From: JAHDCJ01 sp039028895
GTDB taxonomy: Bacteria > Bacteroidota > Bacteroidia > Chitinophagales > Saprospiraceae
Length of the DNA: 64,000 nucleotides
Direction: 5' to 3'
NCBI GenBank assembly: GCA_039028895.1
Contig: JBCCHF010000013.1
Span: forward strand, 66,904-130,903
In this document: positions 33,807 to 43,893 of the stretch, in pieces
Position numbering within the stretch: position 1 is the stretch's first letter
How the letters are laid out: each line of letters starts with the position of its first letter
Program-made: the position numbers and the translations under genes
The notes under the pieces: generated by a model
Database searches by the model: none
Seen by the model: the letters and a program-made list of their open reading frames with translations, nothing else
What the model was told of the DNA's origin: nothing

Positions 33807-34979
33807 TTATTCCAGTGGCCCACAATTCTGTTCAACTGATGTAGTGTTTACAAGATTAAACCTTGCAGATCGTCCTTCCGGAAAACTGACCTGGTAATCT
33901 GTCCATACCGAGCTGGTATCTGCTCTTGGATCTGCTCTGTAATAATCTGTTGATATGATCTGAGCACCACTTTCAAAAGCAGCTTCAAGGCGTTCTGTGT
34001 TACCTGTTCTGGCTTCCTGGGTATCAGCATCCGAACGGGTACGAACCATATAGCCTTGGGTTACCAGATTCCTGATATTCGCCTCATTACCAACGGGACC
34101 GTTTTGGATAATAAAGGCCGTTTCAGGGTTCCCCGGATCGGAGTAGACGAACATTACCCTGCCGTCCAGGCCGGGATGGCCATCAAGGTAAACGTCTCTT
34201 TTTCCGTCAAGGATAAAAAAGAACTTGCCTCTGGCTTCCGCCAAAGATGGCCAACCTCCGTTTAGTGCAGCTTCATTAACAGAGGCAAAACTGCCCTTAA
34301 GTTTATCGGGCGTGATTACCTGATCAAGGTTTTCCCCAAAAATATCTTTGATTTCAGCATCCAGATCATCCATGGCCTCTGGTGTATAGGGGATGGAAGG
34401 GGTCAAATCAAGTGCTGGAAGTATCGATTCCACAGTTTGCTCTTTTGGCTCAACCAAAATAAACAGCGGCAAGTGGTCAGTATTCGAGTTTGACCAGTCT
34501 CTCAATTCAATCAATGCCTCTTTGAAGGTGATATGATGTGTCTCGTAATCAAAGTCAGGAATATGGATAATCTTGAAACCTGGTTCTAATAATTCGGGGA
34601 TTCCCGATTCAATAGGTTCATCAATGAAGTTAAGGCCTTTACGCTCATAAAATTGGCCGCCATCCGGATCATAAAAGATATCGAGTTCAAAGCTTCTGAG
34701 ACCATATAGGTTTAGCTGTTCGACAAGCGGAACATGATCATAATCCCAACCATCCGGATTGTACTCTGGGGGTAGAAAATTGGACAATCCTTGCACCCAG
34801 ATGAACAAAGGTTCATAAGTACGTTTCCTGTAACTATTATGGCTTCCGATTACTTGGATCTGGTTGACCGCGACTGCGGCTTCAATGCCAAAACAAGGCC
34901 CTTCTACAATTAATTCAGGACCACAATCGGCAAACAGAAGAATTGTTATAACCAAGGTCGGGATAAGCAAATATTTCAT
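33807..34979 (-). CDS. Secreted Ca2+-dependent phosphoinositide phospholipase C-like protein
   Basis: A 390-residue exported protein (hydrophobic residues 3-17, Cys19 near a lipobox-like LLFADC that lacks the usual small residue at -1). Residues 40-340 match a phosphatidylinositol-specific PLC-like TIM barrel: IQVIGSHNSYRKR at 42-54 with catalytic His47, the ELDIFYDPDGG metal/acid block near 97-107, KIIHIPDFDYETH with the second His near 137, ILVEPKEQT near 175 and FFILDGKRD further on. The family (PF16670 type, Ca2+-dependent) cleaves phosphoinositides or related phosphodiesters. A role in scavenging phosphate or lipids is plausible. Monocistronic, convergent with the preceding gene. Confidence 0.88.
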   Translation of the reverse strand: MKYLLIPTLVITILLFADCGPELIVEGPCFGIEAAVAVNQIQVIGSHNSYRKRTYEPLFIWVQGLSNFLPPEYNPDGWDYDHVPLVEQLNLYGLRSFELDIFYDPDGGQFYERKGLNFIDEPIESGIPELLEPGFKIIHIPDFDYETHHITFKEALIELRDWSNSNTDHLPLFILVEPKEQTVESILPALDLTPSIPYTPEAMDDLDAEIKDIFGENLDQVITPDKLKGSFASVNEAALNGGWPSLAEARGKFFFILDGKRDVYLDGHPGLDGRVMFVYSDPGNPETAFIIQNGPVGNEANIRNLVTQGYMVRTRSDADTQEARTGNTERLEAAFESGAQIISTDYYRADPRADTSSVWTDYQVSFPEGRSARFNLVNTTSVEQNCGPLE

Positions 34980-35070
34980 AGTAATAAGATTTGGAAAAGG
35001 CAGTTTTTACTTCAAGTTGCCAGTGAAAGTTTAAATAACTTCTATATTTAACTGACTTTAATATAGCTAC

Positions 35071-36120
35071 ATGAAAATAGGAAAAGCATATTGGTTCATC
35101 ATCATTGTTGCTTTGATATATTTGACACTGGTCATTTCTATGTTCCTGGTGGAGCGAAATGCAGAGGGGTCAAATATCAATACAATTGGTGATGCATTTT
35201 GGTACTCACTAGTAACAATGACCACTGTTGGATATGGTGATAAATATCCTCAATCTGGTTTGGGGAAAGTGGTCGGCTTATTTTTCCTGTTAGGTAGCTT
35301 GAGTATTTTTGGTGTATTGGTAGGGGCAATAACCGAACGGTTCACCGAGTTAAATGAAAATAGGAAAATGGGTTATACAGGTACAGATTTCACACATCAC
35401 GTGATCATCATCGGATGGAATAATTTTGGCCGTTCAGTTGTCAAACAGCTATTGCCAGCCAATCGGAAGGTTGCTATTATGACCAATAACAAAGATGATA
35501 TTGAACTCATTTATGAAGACTTGGGCAAAAAGAGTGTGTTTGTGATGTTCTCTGATCTGCAAAATGTGAATAGCCTGGAGAAAATGAACGTTAAAGAATC
35601 ATCCATGATCTTCGTGAATCTCGACAGTGACACAGACAAGTTAATTTCTATCCTTAATATTAGAGATAAAAATCCGGATGCCAAATTCCTTGTAATTCTC
35701 AATAAGCCAGATCTTAAGGATACCTTTTCCAATGCTGGTGTTTCTTATGTGATTTCGAAAAACGAAATCGCTGCCAAACTGATTGCCAGTTACATCTTCG
35801 AACCGGATGTCGCTGACATGGCCAACGACTTGATGGGGGCTGCTGAAAATCAAGATGATTACGATATCCAACAATACCAGATAACAGCGACTAATCCTTA
35901 TCTGAATAAAACCTACGGAGAAGTATTTCTTGACTTAAAATCCAGGTTTAACGTTATTGCTATTGGCATGGTAAAGGTAGACGGTAACAAAAGACAACTC
36001 ATTAAAGTACCCGAGGATTCCCTTACCTTAAATCTTGGTGATTATATAATCCTGATCTGTAATGGGAACACCCAGCAGTTAATTCAAGACCTCTTTAAAA
36101 CGGAAGAGGGTATAGCTTAA
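35071..36120 (+). CDS. Potassium channel with RCK (TrkA-N/TrkA-C) domain
   Basis: A 349-residue channel subunit. TM1 is residues 7-25, the pore helix and selectivity filter TTVGYGD lie at 51-57, and TM2 follows at 65-88. The RCK N domain begins HVIIIGWNNFGRSVV near 109 (a GxxxxG variant of the usual GxGxxG nucleotide loop) with FVNLDSDTDKL and VISKNEIAAKLIASYIFEP. The C-terminal TrkA-C domain runs from YDIQQYQITATNPYLNKTY to the end. It should assemble as a ligand-gated K+ channel of the MthK type. Only 6 bp separate it from the sensor kinase downstream, so the two are probably one transcript. Confidence 0.94.
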   Translation: MKIGKAYWFIIIVALIYLTLVISMFLVERNAEGSNINTIGDAFWYSLVTMTTVGYGDKYPQSGLGKVVGLFFLLGSLSIFGVLVGAITERFTELNENRKMGYTGTDFTHHVIIIGWNNFGRSVVKQLLPANRKVAIMTNNKDDIELIYEDLGKKSVFVMFSDLQNVNSLEKMNVKESSMIFVNLDSDTDKLISILNIRDKNPDAKFLVILNKPDLKDTFSNAGVSYVISKNEIAAKLIASYIFEPDVADMANDLMGAAENQDDYDIQQYQITATNPYLNKTYGEVFLDLKSRFNVIAIGMVKVDGNKRQLIKVPEDSLTLNLGDYIILICNGNTQQLIQDLFKTEEGIA

Positions 36121-36126
36121 CAAAAT

Positions 36127-39100
36127 ATGCGGTTAGGCCTTTTTATCATTTCCATCCTTTGTCTCCCGATGTCTCTTATCGGGCAGCAATTTAATTTTCA
36201 AAACTTATCTGTCGGAGAAGGCCTTGCACAATCGCAGGTGTACGCGATGCTCACTGATAGCAGAGGATACCTTTGGATGGGCACCCAGGGTGGAGGATTA
36301 AGTCGTTTTGACGGAAAATCTTTTCGCAATTACTCTACGAGAGACAGTCTAAGTAATAATTACATTGAGGCTTTGTATGAAGACCAAGAGGGGCATATTT
36401 GGGTTGGCACCCAGGATGGACTGAGCCGTTTCGATGGCATGCGATTCGCCAATTTTGAAAATCCGCATAAAGAAGCGAACCAAGTAAGAGCGATTGTCCA
36501 GGATAAAACTGGTGAATTTTGGTTGGGTACACAAAGGGGGATTTACCGTTTTGACGGAAATCGGTTTACCCTTTTCGGAGCAGAAGAAAAAGTACCACTG
36601 ACGCGATATCATGATGTCTTTATTGACAGCAAAGGCTCAATTTGGTTTGGAGGAGACAGGGGGATAGTGAAAGTTGATAATGACCATGTTCAAATTTTCT
36701 CGACAAAGGATGGTCTTTCGAGTAGAGAAGTACAGTCAATAGCCGAAACAGCCGACGGTATCATATGGTTTGGAACTTATGGAGGGGGGCTCAACTATTG
36801 GGATGGCAGCAGATTTGAATCAGTACGACAAAGTGATGGATTAGGGGGAGACCTTGTACTGACTATTCATCCGGATTCAACTGGTCATATTTGGGTTGGT
36901 ACCCAAAATGCAGGCGTAACGATCTATAGCCCTGCGGATACAACTTTCCGATACCTTCGAGAGCGCGATGGCTTGTGCAATAACCACGTCAGGTCTATCC
37001 TTGAAGATGTATGGGGAAATACCTGGATTGGTACATCAGGAGGAGGAGTTAGCAAATATTCCGGACAACAATTTATCCATTTTGATACAGAATCTGGGCT
37101 CAATGGCGATTATGTTTATGCCATTTGCCAAGATTCCTCAGATAGGATTTGGTTATCGGCTTCCGCTAAAGGGGTTTCGGTTTATGACGGGTCAGATTTT
37201 ACTCATTACGGCAAAGATTCCAGCTTTTTAGACATCAAGTCCAAAGCTATTTTCGAAGATCGGCAAGGCAGGATATGGGTAGGAAGTGATGGGGCAGGTA
37301 TAGCCTTGTTTGACCGTGACACCTTTTATTTCCTGAATGTCCAGGGCGGTTTAGCTGGTAATTGGGTAAGAGACATTAAACAAGACAGGTTTGGGCAGGT
37401 CTGGATTGCGGATGCAGGTGGTGGCATAAGCGCGGTTTCTACTACACAGGATACACTTGGGCACTGGAATTTTAAAGTCAGAAGGTACGGTTTGAGGGAG
37501 GGGATGCCTGGTGGATATGTCAATGATCTCCATTTCGATCGGCAAGGTCGTTTGTGGTTTGCCACAAGACGAAATGGTATCGGGTATATCGACAAGGATG
37601 AAATTGCACAGTTTAGCCTAAGTGATGGATTACCATCTAATGCTGTAAGATCCATTGTAGAAGATGCAGTCGGTTATTTGTGGTTTGGAACTGCTGATGC
37701 TGGTTTGGCAAAAGCCCAGATTTACGGTGATAGTATCATTTTCGAAACATCGGGATTGAATGTTGATCTTGCTTCTGAAAATATTTACCTGCTGCTGATC
37801 GACGATGAACAAAACCTCTGGGCTGGTAGCGAAATTGGGGTCGATCAGATTTTTCTTAATGAAGAACGAAATGTCAAAAAGGTCAGGCATTATGGCAAAT
37901 CTGAAGGGTTTGTAGGCATTGAAACTTGTCAGAATGCAGCAATAAAAGATGGAGATGGCAATCTTTGGTTTGGCACAATAAACGGTTTGACAAGGTTTAA
38001 TCCGGGCTATACATTGAGAAATCCGATTGCACCGGCATTGCAGATTACAGACGTTCACTTGTTTTATAAATCGTTGACCCAAACCGCTTATAGCAGCTTT
38101 CGCGAAAGCTGGGGTAATCTTGAAGCCGGGTTGGAATTACCATACAAAGACAACCATATTGGATTCGAATTTTTAGGTATCAATCATTCCAATCCGGAAA
38201 AAGTGTTATACCAATGGCGACTAGAAGGAGCTGAAGATTCATGGTCGCCACGCTCATCAAGAACTGATGTGATGTATGCGAATTTGCGGGCTGGAACTTA
38301 TAGATTCAGGTTAAGGGCCTTCAATGAAGATATGGTGATGTCAGAGATCGAAACCTCTTCGTTCACTGTACTGCCTCCTTTCTGGGCAACCTGGTGGTTT
38401 AGAATTTGTGCTATTTCCACAATTATACTTTTTACCATTTGGTTTTTCATGGCCAGGATCAACAAGGTTAAAAGAAAAGCCAGGGAAGCGCAGGAAAAAC
38501 TCGAAATGGAGAATACCATGCTGCAACTGGAGCAAAAAGCATTGCAGTTGCAGATGAATCCGCATTTCATCTTCAATGCCCTGAATTCCATCCAAAGTCT
38601 CATCATTCAGAACGATCATAAAAAAGCCCGTTCGAACCTGACCAGTTTTGCAAAACTTATGCGTGCTATTCTCGAAAACTCCCGCACCAATACTATCTCT
38701 CTGGATAAGGAAATTAATGTTTTGGAAAACTATCTCAGCCTTGAACAATTCAGTCGTGGACATTCATTTGATTATGAAATTAAAACAAGTCTTGAAGCCG
38801 ATCCGGATGAACTGGAAATCCCACCAATGATGATCCAGCCTTTCGTGGAAAACGCCATTATTCACGGTGTAGGCCATCTTGAAAAAGGTAAAAAAGGGAC
38901 AATCCAAGTCACCTTCAATCAAAACGATGGTATGCTCGAATGCACCATTCAAGACAATGGGGTAGGGCTCACCCGTTCAAATGAGATTAACAAAAACAGA
39001 ACAAGAAAACACAAATCCGCTGCACTCGAAGTAACCCGCGAAAGATTAGCCTACATGAACGAAAACCAGTCATCAGATGAAAGTCTTGTGATTGAGGAAA

Positions 39101-39162
39101 TAAAGTCAGATGATGGCATTATTGAAGGTACTCGCGTGATTTTGAGAATGCCTGTAGCTTAG
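36127..39162 (+). CDS. Reg_prop two-component sensor histidine kinase (LytS/YehU type)
   Basis: A 1011-residue membrane sensor. A signal peptide (residues 1-20) precedes a periplasmic double beta-propeller of Reg_prop repeats (GYLWMGTQGGGLSRFDGK, HIWVGTQDGLSRFDG and about ten more) up to about residue 630, then a YYY-type immunoglobulin domain (YQWRLEGAEDSWSPRS), one TM helix near 757-779 and a cytoplasmic His_kinase domain. The phospho-acceptor is His813 in QMNPHFIFNALNSIQ. The HATPase part has FVENAIIHGV near 904 and DNGVGL. This architecture usually senses extracellular oligosaccharides and signals to a LytTR regulator. The response regulator at 44350 is the obvious partner; the intervening ABC operon is the likely target (inference). 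Confidence 0.93.
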   Translation: MRLGLFIISILCLPMSLIGQQFNFQNLSVGEGLAQSQVYAMLTDSRGYLWMGTQGGGLSRFDGKSFRNYSTRDSLSNNYIEALYEDQEGHIWVGTQDGLSRFDGMRFANFENPHKEANQVRAIVQDKTGEFWLGTQRGIYRFDGNRFTLFGAEEKVPLTRYHDVFIDSKGSIWFGGDRGIVKVDNDHVQIFSTKDGLSSREVQSIAETADGIIWFGTYGGGLNYWDGSRFESVRQSDGLGGDLVLTIHPDSTGHIWVGTQNAGVTIYSPADTTFRYLRERDGLCNNHVRSILEDVWGNTWIGTSGGGVSKYSGQQFIHFDTESGLNGDYVYAICQDSSDRIWLSASAKGVSVYDGSDFTHYGKDSSFLDIKSKAIFEDRQGRIWVGSDGAGIALFDRDTFYFLNVQGGLAGNWVRDIKQDRFGQVWIADAGGGISAVSTTQDTLGHWNFKVRRYGLREGMPGGYVNDLHFDRQGRLWFATRRNGIGYIDKDEIAQFSLSDGLPSNAVRSIVEDAVGYLWFGTADAGLAKAQIYGDSIIFETSGLNVDLASENIYLLLIDDEQNLWAGSEIGVDQIFLNEERNVKKVRHYGKSEGFVGIETCQNAAIKDGDGNLWFGTINGLTRFNPGYTLRNPIAPALQITDVHLFYKSLTQTAYSSFRESWGNLEAGLELPYKDNHIGFEFLGINHSNPEKVLYQWRLEGAEDSWSPRSSRTDVMYANLRAGTYRFRLRAFNEDMVMSEIETSSFTVLPPFWATWWFRICAISTIILFTIWFFMARINKVKRKAREAQEKLEMENTMLQLEQKALQLQMNPHFIFNALNSIQSLIIQNDHKKARSNLTSFAKLMRAILENSRTNTISLDKEINVLENYLSLEQFSRGHSFDYEIKTSLEADPDELEIPPMMIQPFVENAIIHGVGHLEKGKKGTIQVTFNQNDGMLECTIQDNGVGLTRSNEINKNRTRKHKSAALEVTRERLAYMNENQSSDESLVIEEIKSDDGIIEGTRVILRMPVA

Positions 39163-39178
39163 ACAAATTGAATTTAGA

Positions 39179-40924
39179 TTATTCCAAATACCGTTTGTGA
39201 TCCACCATTCTCTGAATTACCGAATGAGATATCCCTACATAAACTAAAACTGAAAAAGCAAACCATAGCAAGACGATAAAACTCTCAGAATAAGTGGTTA
39301 ACCATGAAAAATATGTGGTAGTCATCAACCTGCTATGGGAAAAGAAAACAGGTATAGGTAAAAACATTGCAAAAGGTAATAATAATAGCAAAATGCTATA
39401 AATGTTGAATTTCCCCTTTTTACTCAACCCAGGGATGATTTTAAAATCAGTGATCACAAGTATAAGGTACAAAAGCAATACAATGCCAAAACTATTAAGT
39501 GAGATATAACCCAATGGATCTTGGGAAGAAATAACCCGAAAAATGACAATAAGCAGAGATATTGCTATTCCTAAATGTAGAATAAACTGTTTGAAATTTA
39601 AAAGCTTGTTTGTTGTGATTATTGAATACCCAAACAATGCAGTAATCAATGAAAAAGAACCAAAAACTTGTGCACGTTCTGACGCAGGTGTTGAATCAGC
39701 AAATGAAAAAAAGGTGAGGATGATAAAAGGTAAATAGCCCAGTGAAAGAACCAAAAAGGACAAAAACAGGTGTTTGACATGTTCTTTAAAAGTGTGATTT
39801 CTGAACCCCTTTCGTATTTGCCTGATTACCCATGGCACCGGAAGCAATATGATCCACGGAATAAAAACCAATAGGGCTTCCATATCATACATGTTGAAGA
39901 AGCGAAAAAACTGCTCTTTATTCCCCTTCGTAATCAACACAACAATTAATAGTGGAATAAGCGAAAAGTAGAATAAGGTGTCAAAGAGATAATAAATAAT
40001 TTTCGAATTCCAGATTACTGGATGATTACCTGAGAGGTAATGGTTAAGTCTATTTAAAAATGCAGGCCGCCAAAACTTTGGCTTTATAAGAGTAAATCGA
40101 CTCAGGGCAATCTTCCAAAATTTTGATTGCTCTTTGTATCGCACCTTGTTTATTCCAAAAGGGAGAGCAAGGCCTGCCAGGAAACATAACAATAAAGTGA
40201 TAACCAGACCAATTACATAATTGGTATAATATCTGCCTTTCCCTCTTTCATAATCTTTTGCGTCCCAAATGCTAAAGAAGTGGGCAACAAAAGCTTGCCT
40301 TCCATCGTCTCCCCAGCCTATCGAAATAATTTTTTCCGAAGGGTTGGTTTCATATTCAATGAATCCATGACCATATCGCTTCGCAGCATCTGCTATCTTG
40401 ATTTTAGTTGAATCTGAAAGTTTACTAAATTTTGTATCCATAAATTCAAAACTCATAAAATCGTGTTCAGCAATGAAGTCATATGCTTTTTGAAAGGACT
40501 CGTCACTTTCAACTGATGCAATTTTCGTGATAAGCGGGTAAGTGAATACAGTGGAACTGGCAACAAAAATACATAGCGTTAATCCAGAAAATACGCCTGC
40601 CAGTAATAAGTTGCGCAAGGAATTAGGATAAACAGGAAGATGCAAGAAAATGTAAACCAGGAAAGCGAAAACTAAGAAAAAGAAACCTCTAAGCACCCAG
40701 ACATATAGGCTTAGATTTGCCGCGGTCGGCACATTGGTTAATTGGATATCAATGATCCGCGGACCAAGAAACCAAAGTAAAAGATTGAATATAATCATCG
40801 AAAACCAAACGGTCAATAATATCCTGCTCCTCCAGATTATCGGGTGGTTTTCCAGTAACCAGTGGTTCGTTTTTTTCAAAGGCCCCGGGAATAAGATGGA
40901 TCCTATTTTGGAAAGAATATTCAA
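39179..40924 (-). CDS. Large membrane protein, ABC-permease-like partner 1 (unknown family)
   Basis: A 581-residue protein with about twelve predicted TM segments. It is paralogous to the next gene: both start with a short basic/amphipathic helix and HWLLENHPIIWRSRI or HWLISNFPLFWRSRI, and both repeat that motif in the middle (SGNHPVIWNSKIIYYLFD here), indicating an internal duplication. Between the first TM block and the repeat is a soluble region of about 100 residues. The gene ends 17 bp from the sensor-kinase stop. Operon position with an ABC ATPase suggests it is a permease subunit, though no ABC-2 signature is visible to me. Not recognised from known families. Confidence 0.7.
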   Translation of the reverse strand: MNILSKIGSILFPGPLKKTNHWLLENHPIIWRSRILLTVWFSMIIFNLLLWFLGPRIIDIQLTNVPTAANLSLYVWVLRGFFFLVFAFLVYIFLHLPVYPNSLRNLLLAGVFSGLTLCIFVASSTVFTYPLITKIASVESDESFQKAYDFIAEHDFMSFEFMDTKFSKLSDSTKIKIADAAKRYGHGFIEYETNPSEKIISIGWGDDGRQAFVAHFFSIWDAKDYERGKGRYYTNYVIGLVITLLLCFLAGLALPFGINKVRYKEQSKFWKIALSRFTLIKPKFWRPAFLNRLNHYLSGNHPVIWNSKIIYYLFDTLFYFSLIPLLIVVLITKGNKEQFFRFFNMYDMEALLVFIPWIILLPVPWVIRQIRKGFRNHTFKEHVKHLFLSFLVLSLGYLPFIILTFFSFADSTPASERAQVFGSFSLITALFGYSIITTNKLLNFKQFILHLGIAISLLIVIFRVISSQDPLGYISLNSFGIVLLLYLILVITDFKIIPGLSKKGKFNIYSILLLLLPFAMFLPIPVFFSHSRLMTTTYFSWLTTYSESFIVLLWFAFSVLVYVGISHSVIQRMVDHKRYLE

Positions 40925-40942
40925 TTTGTCTGGAATTTAAGT

Positions 40943-42634
40943 TCAGGTCAATTGGCTGGATGTGATCCTTTTAATTGTTAAATAATGCACCCCCCATAAT
41001 ACTATCCAACTCCCAAGAATAATTAAGCCCATCACTATTGCAGAAGGATATTCTGAAACAGTGTCAATAAACGAAAGCAACATAATGGGCAGTGCAATCA
41101 TCATGAACCCATATATATATTTGTTGTATTTATCCGGGATGATTTTGATAAAGCTGGCAATTAATGCCAAAATCCATAAGACTGAAAAAGGAATGATGTC
41201 TGTAATATAAGCATCACCAAAAAGTTCAGCATCATTTGCATATGAAAACAAGGTCGATATACCGCCTAAAAGCGTTATTGCAAGAGCAGGGAAAAACAGA
41301 ATCTCACGGAAAGTTAAATGTTTTAAAAACAAGATAATCGCCAAAAGAGCAATTCCCAGGGTTCCGATATCAAACAACACTTTCCCAACATCATCATATG
41401 GCTCTATTAGTATTCCGAAAAAGGCGAAAATAAATAATGGAAGAGCAATGACAATTGTGGAGTATAAATAGATGCTCAATTGGTCGCTGATATTTCGGCT
41501 GATCACTCCTCCCCGTACCTGGTGAAACCCCCACAAAAGAATAAAAACTAAGGGAACGATTACAAAGACAAAGTTACCATCAATCTCCAACCACCAGGTA
41601 AAATCAAACCACGTACCTGTAATATTTGTTACCAGGGCTGTGATGCCAATAGCAAGGATTAAAATGTAAAAAACAAAGTCAAATAAAAACAGATGATATT
41701 TCGTAGACCACGCGATTGGATCGTTGTTGAGCAGGCGCCTGTCTGCATCTAAAATATACCTGGGGCGCCATATCCAGGGTTCCGCATCGCCCAGGTTTGA
41801 GATTGATGGTTTTAGAAGCCTGTTCCTTACAGACCATGTCGCCAATAGAAAAGAGATCAAAATCCCAATAAAAAATGTGAGCAATGCAAACGACGGTAAT
41901 GATCGAATGAAAGTGTCAAAATATAAACCACGGCCTTTGGTAAATCCAAGAACGGCATCATACGTTGTAAGATGTTCCCTGAATAGCTTTTTGTATTGCA
42001 GATTAAAATTGGCGTTTAGGATAGTGTCAGGATTTTGGCGAAGGGGTATTTCAAATTCTGATTCATAGATGTTTACATAGCCCAATGCCTTCATATCCTT
42101 TTCAATAATTTGCCAAACTGACTCCTGCTCATAAACTTCCCTGAAGGAGAGGGTATCAAAAAAATTACTTGACTCATGGAAGTCGTAGATATTAAACAAG
42201 ATATCTGGATCTCCTAAATATGCCTCCGTACTTTTATTGACCATCGGAAAGATCGGCGTCAAAGTGAAGAGGTAAATCATAAAGATCACTATGCCATTGA
42301 GGCACCCTGCAATGAATATCGTCCTTGCTGAAGGCCGGGTAAGAGGGGATCGGAATAAATGAATCAGCCAAACGATCAGGATGACCAGGCTGTATGTCAG
42401 GATAATACCAGTTGCATCATTCAGTTTTTCTATTCCCCAGTAGGAGTTGATTTCAGTTAGCCAAAGTTGAGGTGTCAAAGAAAAATAAACATAAGTGCCT
42501 GCTACAACCAGAAACAGAAAAATAAGGTGTATTCTGCTTCTCCAAAACAAAGGGAAATTGGAGATCAGCCAATGGCTAAACTTTCTCCAGAAGCCAGGAA
42601 CCAGTGAGGTAGTCCATCGTCTATTCCCCTTCAT
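40943..42634 (-). CDS. Large membrane protein, ABC-permease-like partner 2 (paralogue)
   Basis: A 563-residue polytopic protein, about twelve TM segments, paralogous to the downstream gene. It carries the same N-terminal HWLISNFPLFWRSRIHL and an internal copy LLNNDPIAWSTKYHLFLFD near residue 300, with a soluble insert between TM3 and TM4 (EIPLRQNPDTILNANFNLQ region). It lies 5 bp after the ABC ATPase and 18 bp before its paralogue. The two together could form a heterodimeric membrane unit driven by the single ATPase. No known family recognised; the pairing and duplication are what can be seen. Confidence 0.7.
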   Translation of the reverse strand: MKGNRRWTTSLVPGFWRKFSHWLISNFPLFWRSRIHLIFLFLVVAGTYVYFSLTPQLWLTEINSYWGIEKLNDATGIILTYSLVILIVWLIHLFRSPLTRPSARTIFIAGCLNGIVIFMIYLFTLTPIFPMVNKSTEAYLGDPDILFNIYDFHESSNFFDTLSFREVYEQESVWQIIEKDMKALGYVNIYESEFEIPLRQNPDTILNANFNLQYKKLFREHLTTYDAVLGFTKGRGLYFDTFIRSLPSFALLTFFIGILISFLLATWSVRNRLLKPSISNLGDAEPWIWRPRYILDADRRLLNNDPIAWSTKYHLFLFDFVFYILILAIGITALVTNITGTWFDFTWWLEIDGNFVFVIVPLVFILLWGFHQVRGGVISRNISDQLSIYLYSTIVIALPLFIFAFFGILIEPYDDVGKVLFDIGTLGIALLAIILFLKHLTFREILFFPALAITLLGGISTLFSYANDAELFGDAYITDIIPFSVLWILALIASFIKIIPDKYNKYIYGFMMIALPIMLLSFIDTVSEYPSAIVMGLIILGSWIVLWGVHYLTIKRITSSQLT

Positions 42635-42639
42635 GGCCT

Positions 42640-43890
42640 TTATTTTTTATCAAACAGGCGTTTGACAGATTGACTGATATTGCGGAAATAATCGAAGTCG
42701 ATGCCTTGGTCCATCAAGGCTTTCAAAACTGTTTTGTAGTCTACATCCAACGGAGTGGTAATGACATAAGAGACGCCATTATGATGGATGTCAAGAATCT
42801 GAAGATTTGAAAGTTTGTCCTTCAAAGATTTAGCATCAATGGCACAGTCGAGCTCAAATGTATTTTGTTGTCTGGCTTCTCCCAGGTCTTTGGTCTTTCC
42901 GTAATAGGTGACCTCACCTTTGTTGAGGAAAAGGATGTCATCAGAAACTGCTTCCACCTCGTGCAAGTGTTGAGAACTGATGATGATCGACATCGGAAAA
43001 CGTAAACTATTAGCGAGATTACGCAGGTCTTTTAAGACCACTTGTTGAGCTTTGAAATCAAGATTGGCTAATGGTTCATCGATGACAAGCAATCTCGGTT
43101 TCCAAACCAAAGCTTTCGCCAATGAAAATCTCGCCTTGAATCCTCCAGAAAGTTGTGACCATGATTTATTAATATGTTCTTCAAGGCCAAGCCTGGTTAC
43201 GATATAGTCAACTTCCTCCTGGTTATCTTTCCCTTTTATGCCATGCATGGCGGCTGAAAACTTGAGATTGTCCTCAAGGGAACCGTACCATTTAGGCAAT
43301 TCCTGCGGTACGTAAGCGATGTGCTTCATCGCTTTTGGCCAATTGATCTTCCCATTGTTCATGACATCAAAATTTGGAAAATCAATACTGCCTTCATCAT
43401 TACCAAGTTCTCCAATAATAAGCCTGAACAGTGTCGTTTTACCATTGCCGTTTTCACCAACAACGCCTGTGATCTGACCCAGTCTGAGATTAATGTCTAT
43501 CGGCCCTAATGTAAAGTTGCTGTTCTTGTAGGTCTTGGTTAATCCTGAAGTTGAAAAGACAATTTCATCAGGTATTTTCACTTGTTGGATATGAGCAGCA
43601 AGTGCTTCCTGTGCACGTTTTTGTCTATGTGCCAATGCCGAATCGGCATTGTCATTATGGTCTTTTTCGATCTCGGCAATCAATTCGAATGCTTGAGCAA
43701 GCAAGGCAGACCGTTTTTCTTCAGATGGTGCCTTTTTGAAATTTAAATTGAGTACTAACGCCTTATGTTTGAGGGCATTGGTTATCGCAAAGTTTTTGGC
43801 AAACTGGACAACCTGGTTGAAGTTGTCAACCTGAGCCTGTCCTTTTAGATCGGCAACTAGTTGCTTGGCGCTATGTTCGACATTCTCCAT
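42640..43890 (-). CDS. ABC transporter ATPase with N-terminal effector-associated-like domain
   Basis: A 416-residue ABC ATPase. Residues 1-80 form an extra all-helical domain (AKQLVADLKGQAQVDNFNQ and ALLAQAFELIAEIEKD) that resembles in pattern the small protein encoded just upstream. The nucleotide-binding domain starts near 110: Walker A GENGNGKTT at 145-153, Q-loop Gln196, signature LSGGFKAR at 247-254, Walker B RLLVIDEP at 266-273, and the H-loop in IIISSQHLHEVE. All ATPase motifs are intact. A C-terminal 80-residue extension follows (TFELDCAIDAKSLKD). It is the second gene of a four-gene operon with two membrane proteins. The N-terminal domain assignment is inference. Confidence 0.88.
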   Translation of the reverse strand: MENVEHSAKQLVADLKGQAQVDNFNQVVQFAKNFAITNALKHKALVLNLNFKKAPSEEKRSALLAQAFELIAEIEKDHNDNADSALAHRQKRAQEALAAHIQQVKIPDEIVFSTSGLTKTYKNSNFTLGPIDINLRLGQITGVVGENGNGKTTLFRLIIGELGNDEGSIDFPNFDVMNNGKINWPKAMKHIAYVPQELPKWYGSLEDNLKFSAAMHGIKGKDNQEEVDYIVTRLGLEEHINKSWSQLSGGFKARFSLAKALVWKPRLLVIDEPLANLDFKAQQVVLKDLRNLANSLRFPMSIIISSQHLHEVEAVSDDILFLNKGEVTYYGKTKDLGEARQQNTFELDCAIDAKSLKDKLSNLQILDIHHNGVSYVITTPLDVDYKTVLKALMDQGIDFDYFRNISQSVKRLFDKK

Positions 43891-43893
43891 AGG

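Noticed and set aside
35017..35050. TTG plus TATATTTA as K+ channel promoter
   Set aside because: The spacer is 23 bp, too long for the Bacteroidota consensus, and the -7 element ends in A rather than G.
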